Source: Bacillota bacterium
GTDB lineage: Bacteria > Bacillota > Clostridia > Acetivibrionales > DSM-1351
Length of the DNA: 64,000 nucleotides
Assembly (NCBI GenBank): GCA_023409265.1
Contig: JAEYHZ010000046.1
Coordinates: forward strand, 1-64,000
Direction: 5' to 3'
The translations under genes were made by a program, and so were the position numbers. Below are positions 1-8,007 of this stretch, piece after piece. Below the pieces are notes generated by a model. It searched no databases, had not been told where the DNA came from, and worked only from the letters and a program-made list of their open reading frames with translations. Position 1 is the first letter of the stretch. The number at the start of each line of letters is the position of its first letter.

Positions 1-2
1 GA

Positions 3-317
3 CAAACTCGGTGGTTGGTTCTGTCCGGGCAGCTTGGAAAAAATGAAAAGGGAGTTGTTCCAGATGACCCAATAAAACAACTGGAAATTGCTCTGGAAAA
101 TATTGTTCGGAACTTGCGTGCAGCTAATATGGAGGTTAAGGACTTAGTAAAAATAGTATTTTATTTGGTAGGGAATATTGACAATGCAAAACGACGAGAA
201 GCTATTTCAAAAGTGTTAAGTGATTACAAACCATGCATGACAATGCTATATGTAGCTTCTTTAGCTGATCCGTCGTTTAAAGTCGAAATAGACGCATGGG
301 CATGCTCTGATAGTTGA
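3..317 (+). CDS. RidA/YjgF-family enamine/imine deaminase, 5' truncated by window edge
   Basis: The frame is already open at the first bases, so the true start lies outside the window; about 105 residues of the C-terminal part are present. The segment Leu-Val-Leu-Ser-Gly-Gln-Leu-Gly near the left edge matches the conserved strand of RidA proteins (usual form FxSGQxG), followed by a helix resembling the family's QxxxALxNI stretch and the terminal strand that carries VEIDAWA. The family usually has about 125-130 residues and hydrolyses reactive enamines/imines from PLP enzymes; some members have other roles. The catalytic Arg normally found near the C-terminal third is not obvious (CMTMLYVASLAD takes the place of the usual R-P-A-R-T stretch), so deaminase activity is uncertain. 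A T-tailed hairpin follows, so it is probably the last gene of its unit. Confidence 0.8.
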   Translation, partial: QTRWLVLSGQLGKNEKGVVPDDPIKQLEIALENIVRNLRAANMEVKDLVKIVFYLVGNIDNAKRREAISKVLSDYKPCMTMLYVASLADPSFKVEIDAWACSDS

Positions 318-377
318 AAACTACTTGTTTAAAAATTCAACTGGTTGTTGCAAATTCTTTACAAATGAATTAATAGG

Positions 378-414
378 TACTGCGTATTTGATAAGGAATA
401 TGCAGTATTTTTTT
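378..414 (+). terminator. Rho-independent terminator after the RidA-like gene
   Basis: TACTGCGTATT pairs with AATATGCAGTA (one G-U pair) around an 8-base loop and runs straight into a T tract. Confidence 0.75.
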
Positions 415-559
415 GCTCGTAATCTGCTTGCATGTCGTAATTGCCATGTATTATGATGGATATTCCGTTTTAGAGTTTTGATGTGTATAATAAGAAGTAC
501 TACATATCAGTTTTCAAATGCGTAGAGAAGATTATTGATATATGAAGAGGTGACATTTT

Positions 560-778
560 ATGAAGAGAATGTTGTTAGGGATGATGTTGTTTTTTACTGG
601 CTTTGTTGGGATGTTAACATTGTGTTGTATATCAGTCTTCAAACCGTGGAATTATAACGGAATTGAGGGGTTACGTGGCTTCTTGTTAGGTACAAATACC
701 ACGTCCATTTTCGTTATATCCTGCATCATCTCTGTAATAGGGTTAATTATATGCGTAATAGAATACTTTAGGAAATAA
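560..778 (+). CDS. Small two-helix membrane protein of unknown function
   Basis: A 72-residue protein with a good ribosome binding site (AAGAGGTG) seven bases before ATG. Residues about 4-27 and 48-68 are hydrophobic and would form two membrane helices separated by a short polar loop containing a Trp-Asn-Tyr-Asn-Gly stretch; the C-terminus ends in Tyr-Phe-Arg-Lys, typical of a cytoplasmic basic tail. No family was recognised. It stands alone, with a terminator upstream and a stretch without a clear gene downstream. The start is fixed by the SD site; the assignment as a real gene rests on that site and the clean two-helix pattern. Confidence 0.6.
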   Translation: MKRMLLGMMLFFTGFVGMLTLCCISVFKPWNYNGIEGLRGFLLGTNTTSIFVISCIISVIGLIICVIEYFRK

Positions 779-807
779 GTAGTTTAAGAAGGCATGTACA
801 ATTTTTT

Positions 808-987
808 AAAATTGCGAGGGCAGTAGTGACAAGGACGATATTCTTTCCAGCTTTAAAAATATGGTGGGAGTCAAGGGAACGTTATAAGAATTTCTATATT
901 GAATCGATCAATATAAACAACAGCCTGACAGCCAGATATTCGAATGTGTATAAACAGTATGAGGAAGTTATTATAAGGAATTATTAA
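808..987 (+). other. Open stretch resembling a gene remnant, no start codon
   Basis: The frame beginning with Lys-Ile-Ala-Arg-Ala reads about 59 codons with protein-like composition (Phe-Pro-Ala-Leu-Lys-Ile-Trp-Trp and Tyr-Glu-Glu-Val-Ile-Ile) to a TAA immediately before a terminator. No ATG or SD site fits this frame: the nearest ATG (794) is one base out of frame. It may be the 3' end of a decayed or frameshifted gene, or chance. No family was recognised. Confidence 0.25.
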
Positions 988-1023
988 AAAGCCCTCAGGG
1001 AAAAATCCTTGAGGGCGGCTTTA
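986..1023 (+). terminator. Rho-independent terminator
   Basis: GCCCTCAGGGA pairs with TCCTTGAGGGC across a 4-base loop. The A-rich 5' flank and a short T-containing 3' flank allow function on either strand. Confidence 0.7.
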
Positions 1024-1136
1024 TAACTGAAATAAATAGCGTAACTGTAAGCTAACAAATATTACTTTCATTAAGAGAAAGTACATTTCTTAAGTTTGAG
1101 AATCGTCTTCCTAACCAATTTCTTTACAATGGGGTA

Positions 1137-1748
1137 TTACATCTCAACTCTATCCTTTTTTATAATCTCAAAAATCTCATAAACATTAACTATACTCGAA
1201 AGACTTAATGGGTCTTGAATAACTTCTGTAATTTTAGGCATTGCTCTAAGTAGAATATCTAATTCCTTGAAGTGTTCCAAGCCTTGTCCTATTTTTTTAT
1301 AATCTTTTGTAATCATTTCAGTAATATATTTTAATTTATCGTTATCTAAAGTTTGTTTTGCAGATTCTAATTCATTCATAAAATTTGGTATTCCCCAAAT
1401 AACGAATTCATATTTCTGGCTTATGGTTAGAACTTCAATCTTCTTTGAAATAAGTATGGAAGTATCTTTCACGGACTTTATCGTGTTTAAAAATATACTG
1501 AATTTACCTTTAACCCTATTGGCTGGATGAGATTTAAATATCAATCTGTAATTAGTAAGGTGTAATTGCCCACCGATAGCTTCCTTCCCGGCAAATCCAA
1601 TTATAGTCATGGCTTTTTCGATTGAATTAGATAAGCCTTTAAGGCTGAAGTCATTTAATTTGATTACAGAATTTGCATTTTTGGAAATTAAAACTTTTTC
1701 TCCAGTAAATAAATCATCTTTAGTTATTTCCATTCCGAACATAATCAT
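1137..1748 (-). CDS. GRAM/PH-like domain protein, unknown function
   Basis: A 203-residue soluble protein with no signal or membrane segment. Residues about 10-120 show the beta-rich GRAM/PH-like pattern: EKVLISKNANSVIKL, then GGQLHLTNYRLIFKSHP, the hallmark G-x-L-x-L-T-N-x-R-L-I-F strand of GRAM proteins, followed by the KKIEVLTISQKYEFVIWG strand. The C-terminal third is helical and polar. GRAM domains bind membranes or proteins in eukaryotes; bacterial members are uncharacterised. An SD site (AAGGGGGAG) precedes two in-frame ATGs (1748 and 1742); either may be used, and the second has the better spacing. It stands alone on the minus strand. Domain identity is inferred from the strand motif only. 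Confidence 0.7.
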   Translation of the reverse strand: MIMFGMEITKDDLFTGEKVLISKNANSVIKLNDFSLKGLSNSIEKAMTIIGFAGKEAIGGQLHLTNYRLIFKSHPANRVKGKFSIFLNTIKSVKDTSILISKKIEVLTISQKYEFVIWGIPNFMNELESAKQTLDNDKLKYITEMITKDYKKIGQGLEHFKELDILLRAMPKITEVIQDPLSLSSIVNVYEIFEIIKKDRVEM

Positions 1749-2124
1749 TTACTCCCCCTTTTATATAAAATACATTTTTACCATATTATAACATAATGTG
1801 GAATAATAAAAGAATCATCTGCTATTATAGTCTAAAATTTGATTGTAAAGTGTTTGAATTACGTTAAACAAAAAGAGTGGCAGCCGCAGCTCCGCTTTTT
1901 GCCCTTCCAAAACCCTTTCAGAACCCAAAGATGGAATTAAATTTTTGTTTTGGGATACACAAATCTTATCACAATTGAAGTGTTTTACAATATGGTAAAT
2001 AACTTATTAAATACCAGAAAAACTTATTTTTTTTGCTTAAAGTAAGAATTACATTTGTGTAGTTCGAAGAGATATGTGACTCGTGAGATTGTAAATAAAT
2101 CAAGAGCTTTCAGCATTTGTTCAA

Positions 2125-2175
2125 GAAAAACGGTACCGGATTTTCAAATCAAAATGATAATCTGGTACCGTTTTT
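2125..2175. terminator. Bidirectional terminator-like hairpin
   Basis: AAAAACGGTACCGGATT and AATCTGGTACCGTTTTT are near-perfect inverted arms with A- and T-tracts outside, so the structure could terminate on either strand. It lies in the 725-bp gene-free stretch 1749-2473. That stretch otherwise holds only the 38-bp repeat copy, the palindrome before the esterase, and AT-rich sequence with no coding signal that I can see. Confidence 0.6.
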
Positions 2176-2197
2176 GAATTTAACAAACAAAATGTTA

Positions 2198-2235
2198 TGA
2201 ATTACCCCTGCATTGCCTCAATAAACTTCTACACT
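2198..2235. repeat. Direct repeat copy 1 flanking the esterase gene
   Basis: These 38 bases match 3917-3954 at 36 positions, in the same orientation. On the minus strand the sequence reads as the last codons of a gene (ending Glu-Ala-Met-Gln-Gly-stop). In this copy the reading frame is broken immediately upstream by a TAG. Confidence 0.75.
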
Positions 2236-2418
2236 GATATATTTCATATTAAGCACCACCTACATTCAAGCTTTATACAATAATTATATCATAGGGCTTT
2301 TAAAGGTACCAGTGTAACTACTCTCCGGACGGTCTGGGTTAATATTAATCCTAGAATATCCATTGGTCCCATAAACTTAAAGCTAATCAAAAAATATACA
2401 GACAATAAATTACCTGCC

Positions 2419-2448
2419 TGCGTATTATATGACATGTGTTATAACGCA
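2419..2448. promoter_or_regulatory. Palindrome before the esterase gene, related to the TTATAACG element ends
   Basis: TGCGTATTATAT and TGTTATAACGCA form an imperfect inverted repeat with a short centre, 25 bases before the esterase ATG. Its right half is identical to the ends of the MITE-like elements at 6108, 9016 and 57089. It could be an operator or a miniature relic of that element. Confidence 0.4.
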
Positions 2449-2473
2449 CAAAAACAAATTATAAGGTGGTAAA

Positions 2474-3700
2474 ATGAAATTAAGAAAAGAAAATAAGCTG
2501 GCAATAGGGATCATTTCTTTGATTATTGTCTTTGCCGTGTCGGCACTCTTATTAAATCAACTAATGTCAGGTACAGTATTCAACTTTGGGAAAGCGCAGG
2601 CGGTTAAAATAAAAGCAAGGGATTTTGTTCCTGCCGATACAAATCAACAGTTTATAAAGGATAACACAAGACTTATTGTCGTTGAAGATTTTCACGCCAA
2701 TCGTTTGAACAATAACAGATCCATTCATATATTTCTTCCGCCCAGTTACTATAAGGAGACTGTAAAGAAATATCCGGTACTTTATGTGCAGGATGGAAAA
2801 AGCGTCTTTGATTTATCTGACTGGTCGAAGGAATCCCTCAATATGCACACCACTGCAGACAGGCTGATATCGGAGAACAAAATAAAAGAGCTAATAATTG
2901 TAGGGATTGATAACATAGGTGAAATGAGAACAAGTGAATATGCCCACTGGGATGGTACAGATATGGGTAAACCGGTAAGCGGTAAGGGTCTTTTATACGA
3001 GGATTTTGTGATTAATGATGTAATGCCGTTTATTAACAAAAATTTTCGAACACTATCGGACCGTGAAAATACGGCTCTAATGGGAGCATCCATTGGTGGC
3101 CTTGCAACCTTCAATATCGGATATAGGAATCCAGAAAAATTCAGCAAACTGGCAATGATGTCGCCCTATCTGGGATGGGGTGATGGTAAATTATATCAGA
3201 TGCTTAATGAAGGGGACTACAAAGGAAAAAAGGATATAAAAATGTGGATAGATGCAGGCTCTAAGGAAGATGGGTTTATAAATATGGCTGCTGAAGGTAT
3301 TTTAGCTCTTTTAAACAACGGTTACAAATACCTTGATGAGGTTGTAGCATATGAAGCTCCTGATGGAGAACACTCTGAGCGTTTCTGGGCAGAACGTGTG
3401 GAACCGGTTCTTATATACTTCTATGGAAGCATCGGTAAACCCAAATCAATAGAACTATTTACAAACAATAAAATTAGCATGAGTGATAAACAAATCAAGC
3501 GTATAAATGCTGTAATTAAGTATGATTCAGGATTCAAATTTACTGATCTGTTTGGGACCGTTGATGTAAAGAATCCTAAATTGTTGAAAATAGAAGGCCT
3601 GGGTAGCGGATTGATACCACTTGCGGAGGGCACAACAAATATTACATATAGTAGTGTGCCGGGACTGAAAGCAGATGCTGAAATTACTATAACAAAGTAA
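2474..3700 (+). CDS. Membrane-anchored or secreted esterase (Esterase D-like alpha/beta hydrolase) with C-terminal Ig-like domain
   Basis: A 408-residue protein starting after a strong SD (AAGGTGG). Residues 9-30 form a hydrophobic helix with no signal-peptidase or lipoprotein site that stands out, so it is probably anchored outside the membrane. Residues about 65-320 fit the putative-esterase alpha/beta-hydrolase family (the family of enterochelin esterases and feruloyl/acetyl-xylan esterases). The strand LYVQDG is at 103-108, the nucleophile elbow G-A-S-I-G-G at 204-209 (Ser206), a candidate acid Asp in WIDAG near 260, and His300 in DGEHSERFW. From about 325 a beta-rich tail ending in a Gly-Thr-Thr-Asn-Ile-Thr-Tyr segment resembles bacterial Ig-like (Big2) modules. 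The substrate cannot be told from the sequence; in a polysaccharide degrader a feruloyl or acetyl ester is plausible. A 38-bp direct repeat flanks the gene. Confidence 0.85.
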   Translation: MKLRKENKLAIGIISLIIVFAVSALLLNQLMSGTVFNFGKAQAVKIKARDFVPADTNQQFIKDNTRLIVVEDFHANRLNNNRSIHIFLPPSYYKETVKKYPVLYVQDGKSVFDLSDWSKESLNMHTTADRLISENKIKELIIVGIDNIGEMRTSEYAHWDGTDMGKPVSGKGLLYEDFVINDVMPFINKNFRTLSDRENTALMGASIGGLATFNIGYRNPEKFSKLAMMSPYLGWGDGKLYQMLNEGDYKGKKDIKMWIDAGSKEDGFINMAAEGILALLNNGYKYLDEVVAYEAPDGEHSERFWAERVEPVLIYFYGSIGKPKSIELFTNNKISMSDKQIKRINAVIKYDSGFKFTDLFGTVDVKNPKLLKIEGLGSGLIPLAEGTTNITYSSVPGLKADAEITITK

Positions 3701-3880
3701 GATATATAGATTTTGATAAAGCCTTTATGGCATGAAGAAGTAACAACAACCTTAAATCTATGTGTCCATAGTTCAGAGGATACAAAACGAGAACAGATGA
3801 AGAAGCTGGATTTCTTATTTTTAAAACCACAGTAAGTGAAAAGTAAGGGAACAATGAAGAAAAGGAACATATAATACAAT

Positions 3881-3916
3881 AGAAAACCCACAAACCATTG
3901 CGGTAAGTGGGTTTTC
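3881..3916. terminator. Terminator hairpin downstream of the esterase
   Basis: AGAAAACCCAC and GTGGGTTTTCT are perfect 11-bp arms. The hairpin lies directly next to repeat copy 2 and would also terminate transcription arriving from the minus-strand remnant. Confidence 0.7.
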
Positions 3917-3954
3917 TGAATTACCCCTGCATTGCCTCAATTAACTTCTTCACT
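3917..3954. repeat. Direct repeat copy 2 flanking the esterase gene
   Basis: Second copy of the 38-bp repeat (36/38 matches to 2198-2235). Here the minus-strand frame stays open upstream for about 50 codons, so this copy looks like the native 3' end of a gene. Confidence 0.75.
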
Positions 3955-4079
3955 CCCACCGTATTTATCGCTCTTCTCGGTCTATTTTTTGTATAATGCT
4001 TGTATCGTTTAGGTTTCGTTTCCAGTATATGAGTGAGTGCGAAGCGAAAAGCCGACGGATTTATATAATATACTTTGCA
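3921..4079 (-). pseudogene. Possible 3' remnant of an unrecognised gene
   Basis: Reading the minus strand, an open frame ends at 3921. Its last residues are basic (Lys-Arg-Tyr-Lys-His-Tyr-Thr-Lys-Asn-Arg-Pro-Arg-Arg) and then Val-Lys-Lys-Leu-Ile-Glu-Ala-Met-Gln-Gly. The composition is protein-like and a terminator follows. No start codon with an SD site was found; the frame runs open into the region overlapping the AraC gene on the other strand. No family was recognised. It may be the surviving tail of a gene disrupted by insertion or deletion. Confidence 0.3.
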
Positions 4080-4146
4080 TTTAAATACGCCTAATGCAAA
4101 GAATTTTTTCCAACTCCTTGATATAATTATTACAGGAGGTAAGGTT

Positions 4147-4470
4147 ATGGATTGGCAGAAGCGTATGAACCAAGCACTTGAATATATTGAAAATAATTTG
4201 TCTGGTGAGATTGATTATTTAGCAGCAGCTAAGTTTATTATGAACTGCTCTGAGTGGGAGTTTCGACGGATTTTTTCCTTCATGGCTCAAATTTCATTAT
4301 CAGAATATATACGACGCAGACGATTAACTATGGCAGCATTGGATATTCAAAACAGAGAAAAAATAATTGATATTGCCCTGCGCTATGGGTATCAGTCGCA
4401 AGCTGCTTTTTCCAGAGCGTTCAGACAATTGCAATGGAAGGCTTTAAGGCAAAATTCAATACTTCTATGA
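4147..4470 (+). pseudogene. AraC-family regulator, truncated after the DNA-binding domain
   Basis: A strong SD (AGGAGGTAAGG) precedes ATG 4147. Residues 1-97 match the AraC-type double helix-turn-helix of regulators that place this domain at the N-terminus and follow it with a GyrI-like effector-binding domain. Visible features are an N-terminal WQKRMNQALEYIENNL helix, AAKFIMNCSEWEFRRIF, and YQSQAAFSRAFRQL in the second HTH. The normal continuation after AFRQL (Gly-x-Thr-Pro-Ser-x-x-Arg and the effector domain of about 150 residues) is missing: the frame changes into WKALRQNS and stops. A small deletion or frameshift at about 4430 followed by loss of the 3' end is the likeliest cause. It may still bind DNA but could not sense an effector. 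Confidence 0.7.
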
Positions 4471-5082
4471 AAAAGATAAAGATCAATAAAGCAAAGGAGT
4501 TATTATTAAAAGTTGAAACATACCAGTTCTGAATTGACATGTGGTAAAATTTTACTTATAATTTTATTGTTAATAGTGAAGGGAGCGTTGAGTTATGGTT
4601 GTTGTTCTTTAATAATCACTGAATATTTGTATCTGGAGAAGAGATTGGTTGATACCTTGTATTGAGGTTTCTTTGTTGTATTCTTCTTATAGATGCGGAG
4701 GATTGTTAAGAACGACAGATTCATTGCTGCCTGGAAGTAATATTGCAATAAGTATCGTGCATAACTGCATGGTATTTTTTACAGTGCCGACACCGAATAA
4801 ATCATGTTTATTATAACTGTGTTAATCGCTTATATATGTATGCCGCATTCATTTTGGTATGCGTATATAAAACATTTGGCTGTAGATATTACTCGTAATT
4901 GAAGGTTGTGAGTGAATTATTGTTCATTCATGGCCTTTTTTTGTTTATTGGAAGGAGTGAGAGGAATGGTATTGTAATGGTTATTATTTTTTTCAAAATG
5001 CCGTGAAGAATATGGCAAAAGGTATAAAATGCTTAAAAAGTTTTTGTAAAGTACTAAAACCGATATTGAAAGGGGTTAAAAT
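4471..5082. other. Gene-free stretch with one long hairpin
   Basis: About 610 bases without a convincing gene on either strand, probably the decayed remainder of the AraC gene and its neighbour. The only structure I see is at 4831-4869, where TATATATGTATGCC can pair with GGTATGCGTATATA (14 bp including G-U pairs, 11-base loop). It has no T tract, and the sequence is otherwise AT-rich. Confidence 0.5.
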
Positions 5083-5856
5083 ATGAGTACAATAGTAAGG
5101 CTGCATAGAAATGAGTATGATAATATAAAGAGTTTCTTCAAAGACACTCCTCTTGGCTGGGATGTAATATTTAATGCTTCCTATGATTATGGATTTATTT
5201 TAGCAGATAATGTTGAACAGCCAAATACCGCACTTTCTTTCATGAGCGGATGTATTATATATGGAGGAGATGCAACCCATCCCTCAGCAAAGGATTTAAT
5301 ACGTTCAATGGAAGTTCAACCGGTTATTTTGTCATACCCTAAGAGTTGGGCTGCTTTAATCATGGATGAATATAAAGAAAAAGCTAAACTTGAAACTCGT
5401 TACTACTTGCCTTTTGCAGCATTGAACAAGGAGAGGCTGTTGTCCGTAGACTTAAGTACTAATAATGGTTATAGGATTGAAAGGATTAACGGGCAACTTG
5501 CTGAAAAGCTTAAAGATGAGATTGGTGAGGAGTATCAGATATATCACTATTCATCTTTAAAAGATTTTGCAGAAAAGGGCTGCGGATTTTGTATAACAAA
5601 AGGAAGTGAAATTTGCTCCGCTGCAGCAGCTTTTTTACGAAGCGGTAATAAAATTCAGATTCAGGTTAATACAAAACAACAATATAGGCAGCAGGGAATG
5701 GCTGCAAAAACATGTGCATGTATGCTCACGTACTGTTTGGAAAATGGCATTTCAGCCGATTGGGATGCTGCGAATACCATTTCCAGGGATTTAGCATTAA
5801 AACTTGGTTATACAGAGTGTATACCTTATGACGTTATATCAGTGTTTCCAGAATAA
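5083..5856 (+). CDS. GNAT-family N-acetyltransferase (clostridial GNAT_acetyltran type)
   Basis: A 257-residue soluble protein with SD GAAAGGGG before ATG. The N-terminal half (to about residue 110) is the less conserved domain of this subfamily. The C-terminal half contains the acetyl-CoA-binding GNAT core: an IQVNTKQQYRQQGMAAKT segment near 190-205, where Gln-x-x-Arg-x-x-Gly-Met-Ala is the pyrophosphate-binding motif, followed by the helix ACMLTYCLENG and the strand/helix WDAANTISRDLALKLGY. The acceptor substrate cannot be predicted. The gene is monocistronic, with a hairpin downstream and no related neighbour. Confidence 0.85.
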   Translation: MSTIVRLHRNEYDNIKSFFKDTPLGWDVIFNASYDYGFILADNVEQPNTALSFMSGCIIYGGDATHPSAKDLIRSMEVQPVILSYPKSWAALIMDEYKEKAKLETRYYLPFAALNKERLLSVDLSTNNGYRIERINGQLAEKLKDEIGEEYQIYHYSSLKDFAEKGCGFCITKGSEICSAAAAFLRSGNKIQIQVNTKQQYRQQGMAAKTCACMLTYCLENGISADWDAANTISRDLALKLGYTECIPYDVISVFPE

Positions 5857-5884
5857 GTAATGGCAGCTTTGTAAGGTGAAGAAA

Positions 5885-5935
5885 GAAGCTGAAGTTTGAA
5901 TATTAACCGTTCTTCAGCTTCTTCTCCTAACTTTT
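5885..5935 (+). terminator. Terminator-like hairpin after the acetyltransferase
   Basis: GAAGCTGAAG pairs with CTTCAGCTTC across a 17-base loop; a CTTTTT stretch follows a few bases later, so the tract is imperfect. Confidence 0.55.
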
Positions 5936-6107
5936 TGGTATTTGTTGGTTGCCAGGTGGTATTTTATAACACCATATTTAATAAAAAGTTAACAGTATAC
6001 TCACACCGACAAAAACAGTATAATTATAAATATAGTGCATGTCATTATTATTTAGGAGCTGATTGAGTTTGCTGCAGCTTTTGTCTTAACATAACTTACT
6101 TTATATC

Positions 6108-6184
6108 ATTATAACGAGGTTATATGCGTCCCCACCTCAACAGGCGGCGGATAATAAATTTTATCTGAACCCATGCGTTATAAT
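6108..6184. mobile_element. MITE-like element A (77 bp)
   Basis: It is bounded by ATTATAACG on the left and its inverse CGTTATAAT on the right. Inside it carries a CCACCTC-type stem segment shared with element B and an AATTTTATCTGAAC segment shared with element C. It lies about 100 bases before the response regulator gene, in the 430-bp stretch 5857-6286, which has no gene. Confidence 0.55.
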
Positions 6185-6286
6185 AACTAAATTTTGTGTA
6201 ATCAAAATTAGATATATATTTCAGAGATACTTATCAACAACCCAAAATTTGATATTTTATATGATATGTGTAAAGGAGCCACTAAT

Positions 6287-7897
6287 ATGCTGAAAGTTTT
6301 GATCGCTGATGATGAAGTAAAGGTTTGCCAGCTGATATTACATCTGGTGGACTGGAAGGCAATTGGTTTAGAGGTAGTAGGGATAGTTAATGACGGTAGA
6401 GCAGCATATCAATTCATATGTGAGAAAAAACCCGATATTGTGATTACAGATATCAGGATGCCAAATTATGACGGAATAGAACTTATCAAAAAATCAAAAG
6501 AACAATTCCCTGATATATATTTTATTATTATAAGCGGTTACAGCCAGTTTGAATATGCACAAAATGCCATAAAATACGGTGTGGAAGATTATCTCTTAAA
6601 ACCTCTTAAGAAAAAGGAACTGCAGGGTACGCTAAACAAGATAATCGAAAAACAAAATGTTGCCGCAAAAATTGAATCGGAAAGAGAACTGTTGCAATCC
6701 ATGGTTCACAATGCGGAAGAAAAAGTAAAAAAGAATCTTATTGCCGAGATGCTGATAAATCCTGACAGGAAAGAGCAAGCTTTTACAATGGATTCCATAA
6801 ACAAGGAATATCACTGTCATTTTACAGATGGTTTTTTTACAGTTTTAAAGATTCAGCCTTTTATGCAGTATAAGTTAATTAATGATGAGGTTCTTGTATT
6901 GCTTCTTTCCAAACTGGATCAGATGGTTAATGAAAAACTGGGACCTTACTGTGAAGAAATGGCAACAACAACTAGTGAAAATAGCATTTTCTGTATTATA
7001 AATACAAAGGATCCGGCACTTACAGAAATGAAAAGGCAACTCTACAAAATTAAAAGTGATATTTCAAGTCTTAAGGACATTTTTCAATCAATCAGTATCA
7101 GGATTGGGTTCAGCTGCGTTGTAGAGAATATAAGTGATTTGTTTCAATGTATTTCTCAGGCAGAAATATCCATACAGAATCGGGTTGCTGATCCTGAAAA
7201 ATACATTATCGAATATAATTTGCTTAAATCTGCCGACAAGGTCTCTTCAGATTTAATTGATTTAAAGTTAAGGAATAATTTATTGAGTTGTATGGAAAGA
7301 TTTGACATACGTGGTGTAGAGGAAAATATTGAGCAGCTTAAAAATTTGCTGGACGAATATTCCTATGACGGGAGACTTGTCTATAACTGTTATATGGAAG
7401 TGGTCGATATATTTCTGTTCTACTTGAAGAATTATAATATTGCAATGGATGAATTGACCGCAGATTGGTTTAAAAAGAGATACAATATGTATATGACTGT
7501 TAATGATGTATTTAAAGGTTTGCAGAAAGATCTCGGCGAATTATTCCAGACTTTTGAGGAACAAAAGAGATTGGCAGATAATAAACCCATACGTATGGCC
7601 AAGCAATACATCAACCAAAACTACAATACGGCATTGACTTTAGAAAGCGTAAGTGCCTATATTGGATTTAACCCTGCTTATTTTTCTTCATTGTTTAAAA
7701 AAGAGACAGGTAAAAATTTTATGGAATATGTCATGGAACTCCGGATACACAATTCAAAACAGTTGCTTATTCAGACTACCAAAGATATAGCAGATATTGC
7801 CATGGAAGTAGGTTATACTGATTTGAAGTATTTTTCAAAGCTGTTTAAAAAAATTTCAGGACTGAATCCATCAGAGTTCCGGCGTCTGTACAGTTAA
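6287..7897 (+). CDS. Response regulator with AraC-type output domain (YesN type)
   Basis: The start is ATG 6287, preceded by AAAGGAG at correct spacing; an in-frame ATG at 6266 lacks an SD site. The protein has 536 residues. Residues 1-120 are a receiver domain with the acidic pair Asp8-Asp9, phospho-acceptor Asp55 in VITDIRMP, Ser in IIISGY and Lys in DYLLKPL. About 130-425 is the long helical linker typical of YesN proteins. The last 100 residues form the AraC double HTH (ALTLESVSAYIGFNPAYFS and DIADIAMEVGYTDLKYFSKLF). It is the expected partner of the histidine kinase that follows and probably activates the downstream sugar operon. The kinase gene starts about 110 bases later, behind a hairpin. 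Confidence 0.93.
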   Translation: MLKVLIADDEVKVCQLILHLVDWKAIGLEVVGIVNDGRAAYQFICEKKPDIVITDIRMPNYDGIELIKKSKEQFPDIYFIIISGYSQFEYAQNAIKYGVEDYLLKPLKKKELQGTLNKIIEKQNVAAKIESERELLQSMVHNAEEKVKKNLIAEMLINPDRKEQAFTMDSINKEYHCHFTDGFFTVLKIQPFMQYKLINDEVLVLLLSKLDQMVNEKLGPYCEEMATTTSENSIFCIINTKDPALTEMKRQLYKIKSDISSLKDIFQSISIRIGFSCVVENISDLFQCISQAEISIQNRVADPEKYIIEYNLLKSADKVSSDLIDLKLRNNLLSCMERFDIRGVEENIEQLKNLLDEYSYDGRLVYNCYMEVVDIFLFYLKNYNIAMDELTADWFKKRYNMYMTVNDVFKGLQKDLGELFQTFEEQKRLADNKPIRMAKQYINQNYNTALTLESVSAYIGFNPAYFSSLFKKETGKNFMEYVMELRIHNSKQLLIQTTKDIADIAMEVGYTDLKYFSKLFKKISGLNPSEFRRLYS

Positions 7898-7951
7898 TAT
7901 ACAAGCAGAAAAGGTTGAAAGAAATTTAAAAATAAATCAAGGGGGTACCGA

Positions 7952-8001
7952 GCCCATGCCATTTCTGTAATTATGTTTCGTGCGAAATGCTGGGCATGGG
8001 C
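7952..8001 (+). promoter_or_regulatory. GC-rich hairpin with a 4-codon upstream ORF before the histidine kinase start
   Basis: GCCCATGCC (7952-7960) and GGCATGGGC (7993-8001) are perfect arms; inside them ATTTC pairs with GAAAT. A strong SD (AAGGGGG) at 7939-7945 serves ATG 7956, which opens a frame of only four codons (Met-Pro-Phe-Leu-stop). The right arms contain the two earlier ATGs of the kinase frame. The structure could couple or limit kinase translation. Confidence 0.5.
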
Positions 8002-8007
8002 ATAATT

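Noticed and set aside
2782..3147. Long minus-strand frame inside the esterase gene
   Set aside because: It lies opposite a well-supported gene with catalytic motifs, has no SD site and no family resemblance; an antisense shadow.
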